DNA of 64,000 nt from Acer yangbiense (Eukaryota > Streptophyta > Magnoliopsida > Sapindales > Sapindaceae), in contig CM017771.1 of assembly GCA_008009225.1 (NCBI GenBank), positions 29,498,139 through 29,562,138 of the forward strand. The letters are read 5' to 3'. Shown piece by piece: positions 46,867 to 58,660 of this stretch. Numbering within the stretch: the stretch's first letter is position 1; every line of letters starts with the position of its first letter. A program made the position numbers and the translations under genes. The notes under the pieces were generated by a model. It did no database searches and was not told the DNA's origin. It saw only the letters and a list, made by a program, of their open reading frames with translations.

Positions 46867-48107
46867 TATGGTTGTCTTGACCCCATATGGGGAGCTCAAG
46901 CAAAGAGAGCAAAGTTGCAAGATCATGCATTATGCTACATTGATATATTTTATGCCTTTTAGTTAATTGCTTGAGATGATTGGTTGTACATGCTTATATG
47001 TATTTTTCTTCAATAAGTGTGCTACATTGACTTGCTTGCAATCCATGTCATATTTATGCTCAATCATGCATTTTTGGAATAGGAGATGTACTTTGGTAGT
47101 ACTTTTTGAATGACCTTTAATTGATCTCCATGACATGATAATTCTTAAATGACATGCTTAAGATGAAAAGTATGAAATGCAAAATGTGAATTGTTTGGTT
47201 GTAAATGTTGAATGAAAATTTGTATGCAAAAGCAATTTTGAGACTCAAATCAATAAGGATCTTAATATCCAAAGTCTCTCCCTTTTTATTTGTAGAACAA
47301 GGCTACTATCATACGGGTATCTCATCCGAAAAAATCAAATAGGGTGCAAAGTCACTCATTTCTTGTTTTGCTCATAAAATTGGATATAGTTGCTCTTTAA
47401 AATATGAAATGCTTAATCTCTATATCCTTGTTTTTTCCATGACAAAGAGTGAAATTGGTTTGAATTCCTTTAGGAAACCATTGTTGTTTGCTTTGCCAAA
47501 TACCATTGCTCTTGAACTTGAATGCAACATGTCTTGCATGCAAAGCATCCTTGTCACACATTTTCTTAAAATAAAACTCCTTGAATCTCTCTTACTTGAT
47601 TGAGGTGCATAAAATTGCTTATATGTTGATGCATATGTGCTTGTGCTACAAGCTCTCTTTGCTAGTGCTTACCTTTTTCGAGGAGACTCCCTTTGCCTAT
47701 CTCATGACAAAAAGAGGGAGTAAGGTTTGAGGAGATTTTGTGCTTCTAGGCATTGCATTTAAGGGGAGTTGAGAGTGAGTAACCCATGTTGGGAGATGAT
47801 CGCATTTAGGGGGAGTTCCATTGCATTGCATGATCACATTTTCTATTGATTGTATTGATTCTCTTTTGCAATTGCAATTAATCTTGTCACTAGCACCTCT
47901 CACACTTGTTCTTGCAAGGTATATTTCCTGTTGTTTGTGTGTAGGTTGGATTTTTCTACAAGCTTGGAATTGACTTGAAGATGTTCAAGACTTAGTCTAG
48001 GAGCTTTATTGTAATGTAGAAAATGCTTGTTGACCAACCATTTTTTTGTTTTTGTGAGGATGCTATGTGAGTGTTGATTTTGTCACGAAATAGCCAAAGG
48101 GGGAGAT
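46867..48107 (+). other. Element E 3' untranslated region and polypurine tract
   Basis: Non-coding and diverged from A-C, but it keeps the palindrome CCCCATATGGGG at 46881-46892, a wobble version of the hairpin (CGGGTATCTCATCCG near 47315-47329), purine tracts near 47705 and 47810, and the polypurine tract AAAGGGGGAGAT at 48096-48107 against the LTR. Confidence 0.88.
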
Positions 48108-49600
48108 TGTAAGTGCCTCACTTTTGATTGGCGTATTTCGTTGACAAAATCACAATGGGGTTCATTTTGTAAGGGTAACTTAGGATAGAGGAAATCCTCA
48201 TCATGTGCCAAGGAACCTTAGTGTGGAATCAAGAGCTTCAATGAAGGTAGATTACTTGTATTGACTCTATATTGAAGAGATTTAGATTGCACACACACAC
48301 TTTCCTTGCATTTACATTTTGTATACAATGATGTGTGTTTATTATTGTTGCATATGCTCTTTTCATGCATGATCTCTCTATAGTATTCTATTTGTTTTTT
48401 GCCATGACTATTGGCCTTGAAATTTGCATGAAACTTTTCAATAGGTTGTTTTTTTTACCTCTGACCGCTCCCATGACCGCTGTGAATTTCTCACAGCTAT
48501 AGGACAGTGGTTCACGGACAGTAGACCGCTACCGTGACCGCTGTCAATTTCCGCAGCGGTTGACTTCACAGTGGTTACCGCTGCCATGACCACTGTGGCT
48601 TTCGCAGCGGTACCGACAGCAATCGACGGCTGATGGTTTTTTTAAAAGCGTGACCTTTCACATTCTCACCCACATCTCTATAAATACATCCTATTCTCTA
48701 GTCTCTTTTTGGGTTTTTGAGTTTCAAATCAACTAGAGAGAGTTTTAGAGTGACTTCAAAGAAAAGCAACCAAGGTTTGATCTTTCCAAATCAAAACCAA
48801 AAACCCATCATCCTTTCATGGTTCATTCATCATCTAGCATCATCTAGGTATGTTTTTCTCATGGGTTTTCTTCATTCTCACACGACTTGTAGTTAGAACA
48901 TCATCTACATCTTTTTATATGTTCTTGCTCTATAAGATTGCTCATTTATGACTTGACTTGTCTCAAGATTGCTTCTTTATGACTTAAATGTTTTCAAAAT
49001 AGGTTCTTGATTGTGTTTTGTGAGTTGCTTGTGGTAGATATTGCATATAGGACTTTGTTTGCTCATTTAGCTTTGTTATATGCATGTCATCTAGCAAAAT
49101 GATATCTAGGAATGTCTAACATGTTCATCCATGCCTGGATAAGCTTTAATGTCTAACCTTGCATTCTAGCATCTTGAATATTGCATATATTCACCTTAGG
49201 TTGTTTTATCTCTTCATTTAGAGACAAGTCTTGTATTTGCCATTTGGTAGTTTGCAAGCAAGGGACTAGAGTCACTATTAAAGGCCTACGGGTAGCAAAG
49301 ACGGATTAGTAATTTTAGGTGTGATGTGGTCAACCTAGATTGTAATCGTATTTGCAAATAGTGGATTCAAGGTTCATGTGTGGCGCACATAACAGCCCGT
49401 GGTTTTTCCCCGTGTGGATTTCCACGTAAACATCGAGTGTCCTTTATTTTCTGCATTGTTATACTTGTGTTTATTTTGCATCTTGTTTGGGGAATTTTCG
49501 TAAAATGGGCTAATCACGAAAATTGGGTAAAAATTGATTATAATCTATTCACCCCCCCCCCCCCCTAGATTATTTTAGGACTCGTTTATTTATATTTTCA
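48108..49600 (+). repeat. Element E 3' LTR (1493 bp)
   Basis: TGTAAGTGCCTC...TATATTTTCA. Its GC module is its own type: ACCGCTGY/RCAGCGGT units (about 48462-48625). The promoter box CTATAAATACATCC is near 48678-48690. The CTATTCACCC box has a run of 14 C (49552-49565). The sequence at 49601 belongs to Gypsy element G. Confidence 0.92.
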
Positions 49601-52600
49601 ATGACATCGCTAGCACAAGCACATAATGTAGAAAATTTCTTTTTGTGCATTTTTATTTTTTATGCTTTATTTAGTTTAGCTTGTTTGTTTTGAATAATTG
49701 GTGTTCCAAACTTTAGTTGGCAATTGCATGTATTGAGAATATTTTTATTTGCCCGAACTTTTTAATGTGCTTAGTGCTTGTGTAGATTTTCTATTGCTTC
49801 TTGAGGAAGTATGTTGTGTTGCTAGTGCATCAAGCTAGGTTCTTTATCTCATGGGATGAAACAAAGACCACTTGCGAGTCTTGGAGGGACGAGCAAGCCA
49901 AGAGTGCTCATAAAAAGGGCGAGGACCTTATCTTAAGGAAGCAACATTTTGGAGTTCGAAGTGTGGGAGCACCATGCCACGTCTTGCCTAGACGTTAAAT
50001 CGTGCGCTTGGTGGGAGGCAACCCACCTAGGTACAATTTTTAGTTTTAATTTGTTTTATTTCTTGCTTTTTAGTTTTTGCTTAGAATAAGGTTGTGAGTT
50101 GTTTTTGATAGTGGATTTAGGACTTGAATGATCACATATTTTGTCCACATGGATTGTGATGATAACTCTTGATGAACTTATAATGTTATATCTCTTGAGT
50201 TGATTATGAGCATATAAGATATTCTTGAAACCACTTGATTCAAAATTTTGGGATAATTTTTAAAATGGACATTGATGTTGTTTTCACTCTTTGATTATGG
50301 ATGTTTGTTGCGCCGCGTTTATTAGTTTATATACCCCAAAGACATTGAGGACAATGTCTAATTTAGGTTTGGGGGTGTGAGCGCAACACCATCTCTTATT
50401 TGCAATTGTGTGCAAATGTTTTGAGCCTAAATTTTTGAAAATTTTCGAAAATCTTGTGATAATGCCATGCTTGAGCATATTTTGCTTGTTGAGATTGTGC
50501 CATTGTGTGTGCGAGTAAGGAATTGTGCATCTTTGCCTTGCTTAGTTTAGATTAATTTCATGCCATTTAGGGTTGCATTGAGCAAAATGCGCTAGTTCTT
50601 TTCTCTTGATGTTAGAGCGAATATTCAATTGTGCCTGAAGGTTAGGAATTAACAGTGGAGACTTCCCATGAGATTCACAAACGGCCTAAAAAGCTTATTT
50701 TGAGGGAATGTTTTCACTTTTTAAACACTCATTCAAACACACAATGTTAAGCATATTTAAAATGTCACATTCACACTTAAATGTTGTTTGCCATAGAACA
50801 TATGGACTGCTTGTGGATGCCTTAATTGACATTGTGGACAAACTTTTAGAGATGATTTTAGGCAATGCATGTGAAAAACCACTAAATTGGCCTAAGTACT
50901 TTCAACCCCTCTATGTGTGTGCTCCATTGCCCGTTTGAAGCCAAACACAATTAAGCTTTTCATTCATGAACCACATAAACATAACCATATAGCCTAAACA
51001 CTAGCTTACCTTGTACCAAATGGTTTGCTAAGGCTTAGGGGTTGAATGTAAGCTTTGAGGAGTATGATAATGTAAGGCGTGTACCTAGGCAAATATGTAT
51101 GTGCAAACACATTAAAAAGATGAGATGAAGTGCAATGCTTGAAAAGAAAAGAAAAGCACTGCAAAAGAAAGAAAAGAAAAGAAAAAGATGAATGAGGCAC
51201 TAAGTGCCTAGATCAATTATGTGGAATTAAATGAGCTACTCAAGGAAAATTAAGAGTAGAAAATTGCACAAAGTAAATTGTAAGCCTGAACGCCAAAGTG
51301 TGGAATATGCAAAGTTGTAATGAGCAAAGTGTGCTTAATTTAGAATGTATGCCTTAGTGTGACCTTTGGGTGTTTGCAATCAATTTTTCCCATTTATTGA
51401 CTCACCACTCACCTTAGGCCCCATTACAACCAAATGAAAGAACTATTTGATCTTTAGGAATGTCCACTTTGGAAATTTTGGTTGATGCATGTTTTTTCCA
51501 GTTCATGGCTTTCAATTCCATTCATGAGACAAAATTTTAGAAATTGTGTTTTTAAATGATCATGTGCAATTATATTTGATATCTTGAACATAAACTCATA
51601 TTGCATATGAATTATGAGTGAAGCCTAGGAATCTATGCGAAAATGAGAGAATCCGGTGAGGATTAGATGTCGAGGCGAATTACATTCTTTTCCTACTGGC
51701 ACTCTAGTCTTGAAGCTTTAGCATCTTGAATGTAGGATCGTGTTACGTGCAATGTTTACTTAGAGTGGCAAGACTTTAATCTTAATTTAGCACATCTTAC
51801 ATGTATATTTTTCCTAATGAGCACAACGTTGGTTAAATCTCTTCGCTTTTGGTTTTGCAAGTCGAATCTTGACTTTTGAGTCTTTTACAAATAGTCAGTG
51901 CTTTATTGTTGATTGTTTGATAGTTGAAACATGTCCATGTGTGATTATATTTGTTTTGCTCAAGGACGAGCAAAAGATAGGTTTGGGGGTATTTGATCGG
52001 ACCAAAATTGGTAGATTTTGGCCCTTACTTCCTTCTCCTTTTGCTTGATTCTTGGGCATTATCTCGTGATTTAATGGTGTAAATTAAGTGTTTTCAGGTA
52101 TTTATAGAGTCCAGGGGCATTGAAGTAATATTGGAGAAATAGAGGCAAAAGTGTAAAATTCTAAAGAAGGTTCGGACTTTATGCAATATTGGAAGAGTAC
52201 AGGGGGCTATCCGTAATTTGCCACGCATATCAGGCAAGAGCACCACGTCAGCAATAGTGAAACGGCGCGTTTAGGAGGAGGGTGTGGGCCTCTAAACGCG
52301 CCCCAAATCAGTTCTAAACGCACCCCAAAAGACAAAACAGCCCACAACCCCATTAGTGATACGGTGCGTTTTGAGGGGTGTAGGCCTTCAAATGCACCCC
52401 AATTTTCTTCTAATTACACCCCGTTAAAGAGACAAAACAACAAAGGTTGATTGCACCCCACTCCCTTGATAAATACACCCCATATTTTCTATTCATCTTC
52501 TCTTTCCTCTTGCGTGCAGACCAGACCTTCAAGCTTCTCCAAACCCTAACGCCGCCACCGTAACGACGCCGGAAATCAACCTATCTCCAGTCGATTTTCA

Positions 52601-53481
52601 GCCAAAAATCTTGACAAACCGACCGGCTGTCCAATCGGTCCTTTTTCAGGCCACCAATCGGCCAGAATCGATCTCCTTCTCTCCACGCCTCCCTTGCCCT
52701 TTTGGTCGCCAGTTGTCCCTCTTTTGTCGCCATTTGGTCATTCGTTGTCGCCATGGCGACGGGGGGTTGATTTCCACACCTGATGATGTCGCTACCTTCG
52801 TCGCCATTGATCATGTTACGACCTCCTTGCTGTGCAAAACTGATTGGGTGTGCAAATTACAAAATGACCCCCTCCTTTGGACTAAATGGTAATTTGCCAT
52901 GTAGGAGGGTGTTTTGGTAATTTGCCACCCGTGACCTAATTTGAAAATCCAATAAATACATCACTATTTTACAACTCTTGGCCATTCTTGACAACCAAGA
53001 AACCTCATTTATACTATTCCTAATCCCTCCACTTCTCTCCCACCTAAGCTAAATATCTAGATTTCCTTCCCCAAATCATTCCTTTCTTCTCATCTTCTCC
53101 ACAAATCTCCTTAGTCACTTCCCATTTGACTCCACCTATCTAGACACATCCTTATCATCCACTCTTTGCACAAGGAGCATCAAAGGCAAGGAAATGATCA
53201 AGCTTACAAAAGGAGACCCAAGGGTGATTTCCTAATCTTTTACTTGCCTTCCCTTTGATTGTAATATGTGTAATTAAACCCATTTTCTAGGGTTTTTGAT
53301 GTGAGAACATGTGGATTGGGTTTTGCTTAAGCTAATATATATTTAATCTCTATTTGTGTTCTATTCATTTAATAACTAGATTATATGCATTATATAATTG
53401 ACATGTATGCCACTAGTTGATTATACTCTTGTTTAGGATAATTTGTTATATAATCTTGATTGGATTGACAACCTTGATGGA
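49601..53481 (+). mobile_element. Element G: 3' part of an Athila-like Gypsy retrotransposon
   Basis: This is the host sequence for E and H. The internal 3' region (49601-51993) has no recognisable ORF; a 65-codon frame at 49801-49998 matches nothing I know. It contains GGGAGGCAACCCA (about 50011-50023), which I know from the region after pol in Athila-type elements, and GACATTGAGGACAATGTC followed by TTTAGGTTTGGGGGTG (about 50340-50378). It also has (GAAAA)n near 51145-51190 and a block around 51418-51470 (CCCCATTACAACC) that recurs in H at 61976. The polypurine tract AGGTTTGGGGGT lies at about 51979-51990. The 3' LTR starts at 51994. Everything upstream of 49601 lies left of E, outside the window. 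Confidence 0.78.
51994..53481 (+). repeat. Element G 3' LTR, 5' portion
   Basis: It starts TGATCGGACCAAAATTGG after the polypurine tract. It carries a GC hairpin module of GGCGCGTTTAG...CTAAACGCGCCCC and weaker GGTGCGTTTTGA units (about 52263-52415). Element H interrupts it at 53481, so its end is beyond the window. The small frame at 52611-52892 is chance. Confidence 0.75.
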
Positions 53482-55094
53482 TGATCGCGCTCCAAATATT
53501 TACATTTAGCACCCCGTTTACCTTGTTTTTATATCGTTTTCTAAAGCATTCTATGTGTTTAATGTTGTAAATAAGTCTTTTCAGGTAAAATAGGCAATTC
53601 AAGGGCATTTTTGTCCAAGGTGAAGAAAAGAGAGCGATTTAGGTAGAAAATAGAAGAAAAGCAAGGCCGGCAAGTTCATACACTCAGACCGGTGGGACAT
53701 GTCTTGCCGCACGAAGCCGCCGTAAGGAGCATCTTGTCATTTGGCGAGTTCAGACACTCTGGCCAGCGGGCACAAAGCCGCCGCACGAAGCCGCCGTCAA
53801 CTCTGGCGGGTTCATGCATGAACAACAGCAAGACAAGTCCCGCGGAACAAGTCCGCGGTGAAGGAAAAACAAGCCTGGCGGGTTCATGCAGCGGGCACAA
53901 AGTCGCCGCACAAAGCCGCCGGCAACTCTGATGAGCTGCAAATGGTCAAAGCTCACCCTAAAGTCAAGAAAAGCTGCCCTTTTTCCACCTATTGTCCTTG
54001 GAAGGCCTTCTCTCTCATCCATGCACACTTGCATGTCTTTTTACTACTGAAGGAATGCTCTCAATCTAGAGATATACGTAGATTTTACATTTTAGAGGTA
54101 GAAAGTTAGAGAGAAGATAGAGAGAAGTAGATATTAATTAGATATTTTGTTCTTAGGAATCAAGAGAGATAGTTATTTTCTTAGCCACTTTCTAGGTAGC
54201 CAAACACCATAAGTTGGTTACTTAGAGTGATCACTTCAAGTTGCTATAGAAGGATTAGTTGCTTGGATTGCAAGGAGGATCATTTCCACTTCACAAGCTT
54301 GTCTATTGGTGATGTTTCCTTTGTTTGTATATCTTTGTAATTGTGATACTATGTGTAACTAATTCCTCTTGTTAGGGGATTAGATGTAGTTCTTGTATTT
54401 CCTTTGTTATTTAATCAATCATATTGAAATAATCCTCTCAAGTTATGCATATGTACTTTAATGCTTGCATGAGTGGTGGTTGCAACCACCTATCTTCTTT
54501 ATGGTGCAATAACTTGATGAAATTGTATGCATGTGACCAATTATTGCATATTGCTAGTGTAGCATCTATGTGTAGAGATTACTAACTTGTAATTCTCTAC
54601 TAACATTTGACTAATTTTCCTTTAATCACTCTCTAATCTTAGATTTCATTGTGATTATGTTGAGAATTTAGTGCTTAATAATTCACATGAATAGATGCAT
54701 GTTAGTAATTGAGGATTAAGCTTAATGAATGATTGATTAGAAACTAGGATTATACTTGAATGAATCTATTCCCTTAACAACTTCTAATCTAGAATTTGAA
54801 TCAAGTAGTTGTAATTGTTATTTAGCCATTCAATCCTAGCATAGTTAATTTGTTAATCATTAGTTAATTCAATCAACCTTGTTTTAGCGTAATTAGAGAA
54901 TCGCAGAATTAAGTGAAGTTAAGCGTCTTTATATTGCCTTCCTCGTGGGAACGATACCCTTACTTGCTCACTACACTAGTTTAACGACTTGTGCACTTGC
55001 AATAGGGTCACCAGACTCGCGCGTCCCTTTAATATAACCAAGGTAGAATAGTTTAATTTATAGTGACATTTGTAGAACCAGTTCGGGCATGTCA
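53482..55094 (+). repeat. Element H 5' LTR (1613 bp)
   Basis: TGATCGCGCTCCAAATATTT...TTCGGGCATGTCA. A GC-rich module of GGCGGG/CCGCCG and AAGCCGCC units lies at about 53670-53935. The 3' part has CGTGGGAACGATACC and a GTGCACTTGC stretch, as in other Athila/Tat LTRs. The first 35 bases are close to those of the Gypsy solo LTR at 15269-17423. Confidence 0.9.
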
Positions 55095-55101
55095 AAATTT
55101 A

Positions 55102-55119
55102 TGGCGCCGCTGCTGGGGA
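55102..55119 (+). promoter_or_regulatory. Element H primer binding site, tRNA-Asp
   Basis: TGGCGCCGCTGCTGGGGA, seven bases after the LTR end. It closely matches the complement of the plant tRNA-Asp 3' end (TGGCGCCGTTGCCGGGGA); I see two mismatches. tRNA-Asp priming is typical of Athila elements. Confidence 0.85.
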
Positions 55120-55251
55120 ATTTCGGCAGGACGTTTCTTTTTAGAACATTAGTCAATTTAATCCTTGCATAATCGTATTGAATTTCTGTTTTGAACATTT
55201 AACCTTTTGGCAGTTATTGTAGTGTACTTTCAGGTTTCTTGTCACAAATTG

Positions 55252-56976
55252 ATGCACGGAAGACGATCTTTGGGAAGTCCACTTGAACCTTTTGTTGAAA
55301 ACATCGATCGCATAGCGAGGCTACCGATGATGACGGACAATCCTAGAGGACTATCCGACCTTGAGGAAGGGTCAACCTCTTCTAGCAGTACCTCCACTGG
55401 TTCAGAACACGGACAGGATCAACGGATGATGAAGGAATTCTCATTGCCTACTGTTGGATCACATCCTTCAGCTATATTGTTAGATGATGCCCAGAGGAAT
55501 TACGAGCTGAAAAACTTACACTACAACACACTCCCGCACTTTGGTGGTAACCTAAGCGAAGACTGCCTTCAATTCATGAAGGAATATTACAATGTGGTGA
55601 CCACTTTTCCACTCAGGAACTTGATGGAAAATCACTTACGCATGTGATGTTTTTCGTATTGCATGAGAGACGATGCCAAGAAGTGGCTCATGGCATTACC
55701 AGCAGGATCACTTACCACATGGAGTGGTGTTGAGCAGAAGTTTTTTGCCAAGTATTTTCCCTCATGGAAGACGAAAGAAATACGAAGTATGATAGCTGAT
55801 TTCCCGAAAAGGGAAGGGGATGCGTTTCATGAGTCATGGGGTAGATTCAAGCTACTTTTAGCACAGTGCCCCCATCATGAGTATACTTTAGTATCACATG
55901 TTCAATCTTTCTATGATGGATTAACGGGACTTTCACAAGCGATTGTTGATAACACATGTAGAGGAGCGATGCGAGAGAAAACGACACAGTTTGTGTTTGA
56001 TAAGTACGAGATGCTCGAACAAAATTCCCAGCAGAGGAACACTCGAGGTAGTCGAGGAGGAGTGAGTAGGGAAATGGCAAGTCAATTGAGTGATATGAGT
56101 AAGAACATAGAGACACTCATGAGTAGGTTTGGGAACCAACCTATAGTAGCGGATCAGGTTTTTGTTAAGGAAGAAAACCGTGGAATGGACATGAATTCCA
56201 TGGTTGAGCTAGTGCTACCCAGGAAAGAAGAATTACAAGTGGTGTATCCGCCACGCCAATCAAGACAGTTGGATGATCATTTCTCCAACACGTACAATCG
56301 GGGATGGGCAAGGCATCCTAACCTGAATTACGGGAACAACCACTGTTTGAATCCCCCGTTACCTCCACAGAACAACAACAACAACAACAACTTGTACCCA
56401 CCTCAGGGACACCAACCAAGACCACAGCAGAGTACGCAACCATGGAAGGTAAAGGAAAACTTACCGTGGCGCCAACAAGGCCCGAGAGACAATGAGTACA
56501 GGCCCACTAATTAGTATTACACCAACGATCCTAATCATATCAGGATTACTTCTATGGAAGGAGTAGTCAAGACATTGGAAAGACAAATAGGGGAGTATGC
56601 TGAACTTAGCCAAAAGAATGAGCCAGGGAAGCTCCCAAGTCAGTCTGAACAAGCCAAGTCAGCCACGGTACTAAGAAGTGGTAAGGTACTTTCTAACCCA
56701 TATCCACCTGAAATTTCTGATATTCCTGATAATGTTTCAGTAGACGGGGAAGTGCCTAGCAAGAATGATCTTGATACTCACATAGGGATAGGAACTAGCA
56801 GAGGTCCGGAGAAAGGACACAAGGATACTTCAAGGATACATAAATCGCCTAACCCGTATATGCCTCCAATTCCGTTTCCCAGAAGGCTTCAGAAGTCGAA
56901 GTTGGACCAAGCCTTCAGGGAGATCTATGACATCCTATCGAAGGTGAATGTGAGCCTTCCTTTACTTGAGGATTGA
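55252..56976 (+). pseudogene. Element H gag (Athila type), two in-frame stops
   Basis: The start is ATG 55252 (MHGRRSLGSPLEPF); an upstream TTG extends the open frame to 55207. The capsid-type gag region reads HFGGNLSEDCLQFMKEYYNV, then AKKWLMALPAGSLTTWSGVEQKFFAKYFP and KREGDAFHESWGRFKLLL, the signature of Athila/Gypsy gag (Retrotrans_gag family). A Gln/Asn-rich tail includes an (AAC)n-encoded Asn run near 56370-56390. TGA at 55645-55647 and TAG at 56512-56514 interrupt one continuous frame. The frame closes at 56974-56976, where a 1-nt shift leads into the protease frame (PLLED to RIEKMPAYAKFFKEL). No CCHC knuckle is visible in this gag itself. Confidence 0.88.
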
Positions 56977-58252
56977 GAAAATGCCCGCATACGCCAAGTT
57001 CTTCAAAGAACTAAACTCAAAGGCACGGAAGAAGGAATTTCTGGAGAGGATAGTGATCTCCAAAGAAGCAAGTGTAGCCATGGAAACGGCATTGCCACCT
57101 AAGATGAAGGATCCTAGAAGTTTCATCATTACCATATCAGTTGGTGAAACTTGGAGGGAGAAGGCAATGTTAGACCTAGGAGCTTCGATCAATTTGATGC
57201 CTTATGCATTGTTTAAAGACTTAGGATCAGAGGGATTGAAGCCGACTACCATGGAATTGATATTAGCTGACCGCTCAGTACGACATCCAACAGGAGTGGT
57301 TGAAGATGTGTTAGTCAGGGTGGGCGAATTGATCATCCCAACTGACTTTGTTATTCTAGAGATAGAGACCGACTCATCCAAGGCAAGGGAGATGCCGATA
57401 TTGCTAGGGCGACCATTTATGTCAACTGCCAAGGCAATCATCGATGTCCACAAGGGACGGCTCTCCATGACGATTTTAGGTCAAACAGCAGAGTTTGAAG
57501 TGTTTGAAAGCATGAAAAACCCGTTGAAGGGTAGTGTTTGTTTTAACATCGCAAATGCCGAACAAGATGATGAACCTCACTCTACGTTCAGGGAGTACGT
57601 AGCACTCGCTCATAGCGAGGTGACTAACAAGACCCCACTTTTAAAGCATGATTCATCAAGTTACGAAGACACCATCACTCAGCTCAAGGAAGAAAACTGG
57701 GAGTTGGTGGAGAAGAATTTCGAGCTCACTACTAAGCTTGATAAGGCTTTAGAGGAAAATTATGCCCTCCAAGACAAAATTGAAGATGATTTCTCCCTAG
57801 TGAAAGATGAGTTCGGAGAAAGGAATGAGTCTTTGAGCAAGGAATTCGAAGGCAAGATGAAAGTCATGAAGGAGGAGATACATTCTAGGGACAAGGCCCT
57901 AGAAATATTGAGAGTGAAGAATGAGGAGACTCGAGTTGAGATTGCTATGCCAAAGATAGGCACTCCGGTCAAGTCCGAGGGGTTGGTAAAACCACCTTCA
58001 AGGAAGACGATGCATGTATCACACGGGGAGTCCACCACTTTTGCTCCGAAACCAAAACCAAGGCGAAGGCCGAGAAGAAAGAACTGCATTCAACCTCCAC
58101 AATCTACATCGGGAGGTACATTTTCTACGTTCATTCCTATATGTCATTACTGTGATAGAATAGGCCACATCAGGCCTAATTGTCCAAACAAAATATGGCA
58201 GGTTAGAAAATATGCCACCCATGTTACCAAGGCCAATGTCAAGTCCATTTAG
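56966..58252 (+). CDS. Element H aspartic protease fused to coiled coil and CCHC knuckle
   Basis: An open frame of 428 codons with no stop. Residues 1-60 are the gag end (MPAYAKFFKELNSKARKKEF). Residues about 65-175 are a retropepsin-type protease: MLDLGASINLMPY with catalytic Asp 70, then the MPILLGRPFM flap/ILGR motif, as in Athila. Instead of leading into RT, the frame enters an acidic linker, a long coiled coil (about 230-325, ENWELVEKNFELTTKLDKAL...) and a basic PKPKPRRRPRRKN stretch. It ends with CHYCDRIGHIRPNC at 393-406, a CX2CX4HX4C zinc knuckle. That knuckle and its lead-in FIPIC closely resemble the second gag knuckle of the Copia elements here (FIPICHFCGCDGHIRPNC in A). A role in RNA binding is inference. 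Confidence 0.8.
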   Translation: MRIEKMPAYAKFFKELNSKARKKEFLERIVISKEASVAMETALPPKMKDPRSFIITISVGETWREKAMLDLGASINLMPYALFKDLGSEGLKPTTMELILADRSVRHPTGVVEDVLVRVGELIIPTDFVILEIETDSSKAREMPILLGRPFMSTAKAIIDVHKGRLSMTILGQTAEFEVFESMKNPLKGSVCFNIANAEQDDEPHSTFREYVALAHSEVTNKTPLLKHDSSSYEDTITQLKEENWELVEKNFELTTKLDKALEENYALQDKIEDDFSLVKDEFGERNESLSKEFEGKMKVMKEEIHSRDKALEILRVKNEETRVEIAMPKIGTPVKSEGLVKPPSRKTMHVSHGESTTFAPKPKPRRRPRRKNCIQPPQSTSGGTFSTFIPICHYCDRIGHIRPNCPNKIWQVRKYATHVTKANVKSI

Positions 58253-58660
58253 ATCGCAAAATCCAAGTTGGAGAGGCTTAGTGGGAAAGGACCCCTATGG
58301 GTCAAAAAGAAAGAAAATGGGTATGTTGTGATTGAACCACCCATCTCATATGGGGCATGGAGGAGATGAATGAAGTGATGTTTGTTTAAGTGTGCATGCA
58401 TTGTATATCAAAGACACACTTACAACATTGATGTATTTTGCATTGTACATATTTGAGTTTTGAATGAAATGAATTGTTTTGATGTGTGATAAGGAAATTG
58501 ACAACCCAACTCAAGCTCTTGTGTACCCGCCGAGCTTTGAAATTAAATCATTATGAGATAGGGTGCATAAAAGAAAGGTTTGGGGGTTTTAAAATCCTCG
58601 TTATAGATTAAGCACATTCATGTTGACTAATTAATGTAAGAAATATGTGTTGTATTTGGT
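58253..58660 (+). other. Element H, non-coding stretch after the protease fusion
   Basis: After the TAG at 58250-58252 the same frame stays open for about 38 codons (KSKLERLSGKGPLWVKK...) before TGA, so the knuckle ORF may once have been longer. The stretch also holds a polypurine-like AAAGGTTTGGGGGTTTT near 58580-58596, an unexpected second copy of the Gypsy polypurine motif 3.9 kb before the real one. Confidence 0.6.

Larger units (their letters stand above)
39671..49600 (+). mobile_element. Element E: older SIRE-like Copia retrotransposon, distal part with two nested solo LTRs
   Basis: E provides the gag in which A and B inserted; its upstream piece is 6578-6773 and its 5' end is outside the window. 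In this part it has the gag tail, PR, integrase, RT, RNase H, a 3' untranslated region, a polypurine tract (48096-48107) and a 3' LTR (48108-49600). Solo LTRs occupy 42208-43885 and 44888-46503. Its protein is clearly a different subfamily from A-D. The right flank ATGAC (49601-49605) is the presumed TSD copy, lying in Gypsy element G. Confidence 0.92.

Noticed and set aside
49801..49998. Small host gene in element G
   Set aside because: 65 codons without an ATG start at the frame opening, without recognisable domains, and lying in the non-coding 3' region of an Athila-like element.
52611..52892. 93-codon frame in the G LTR
   Set aside because: It lies in the GC-rich U3/R region of an LTR, has composition-driven openness, and an overlapping antisense frame is equally open.
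53692..54109. Overlapping frames of 74-94 codons duplicated at 62639-63137
   Set aside because: They are two copies of the H LTR GC module. Frames on both strands are open because of the repeats, and substitutions do not favour any frame.
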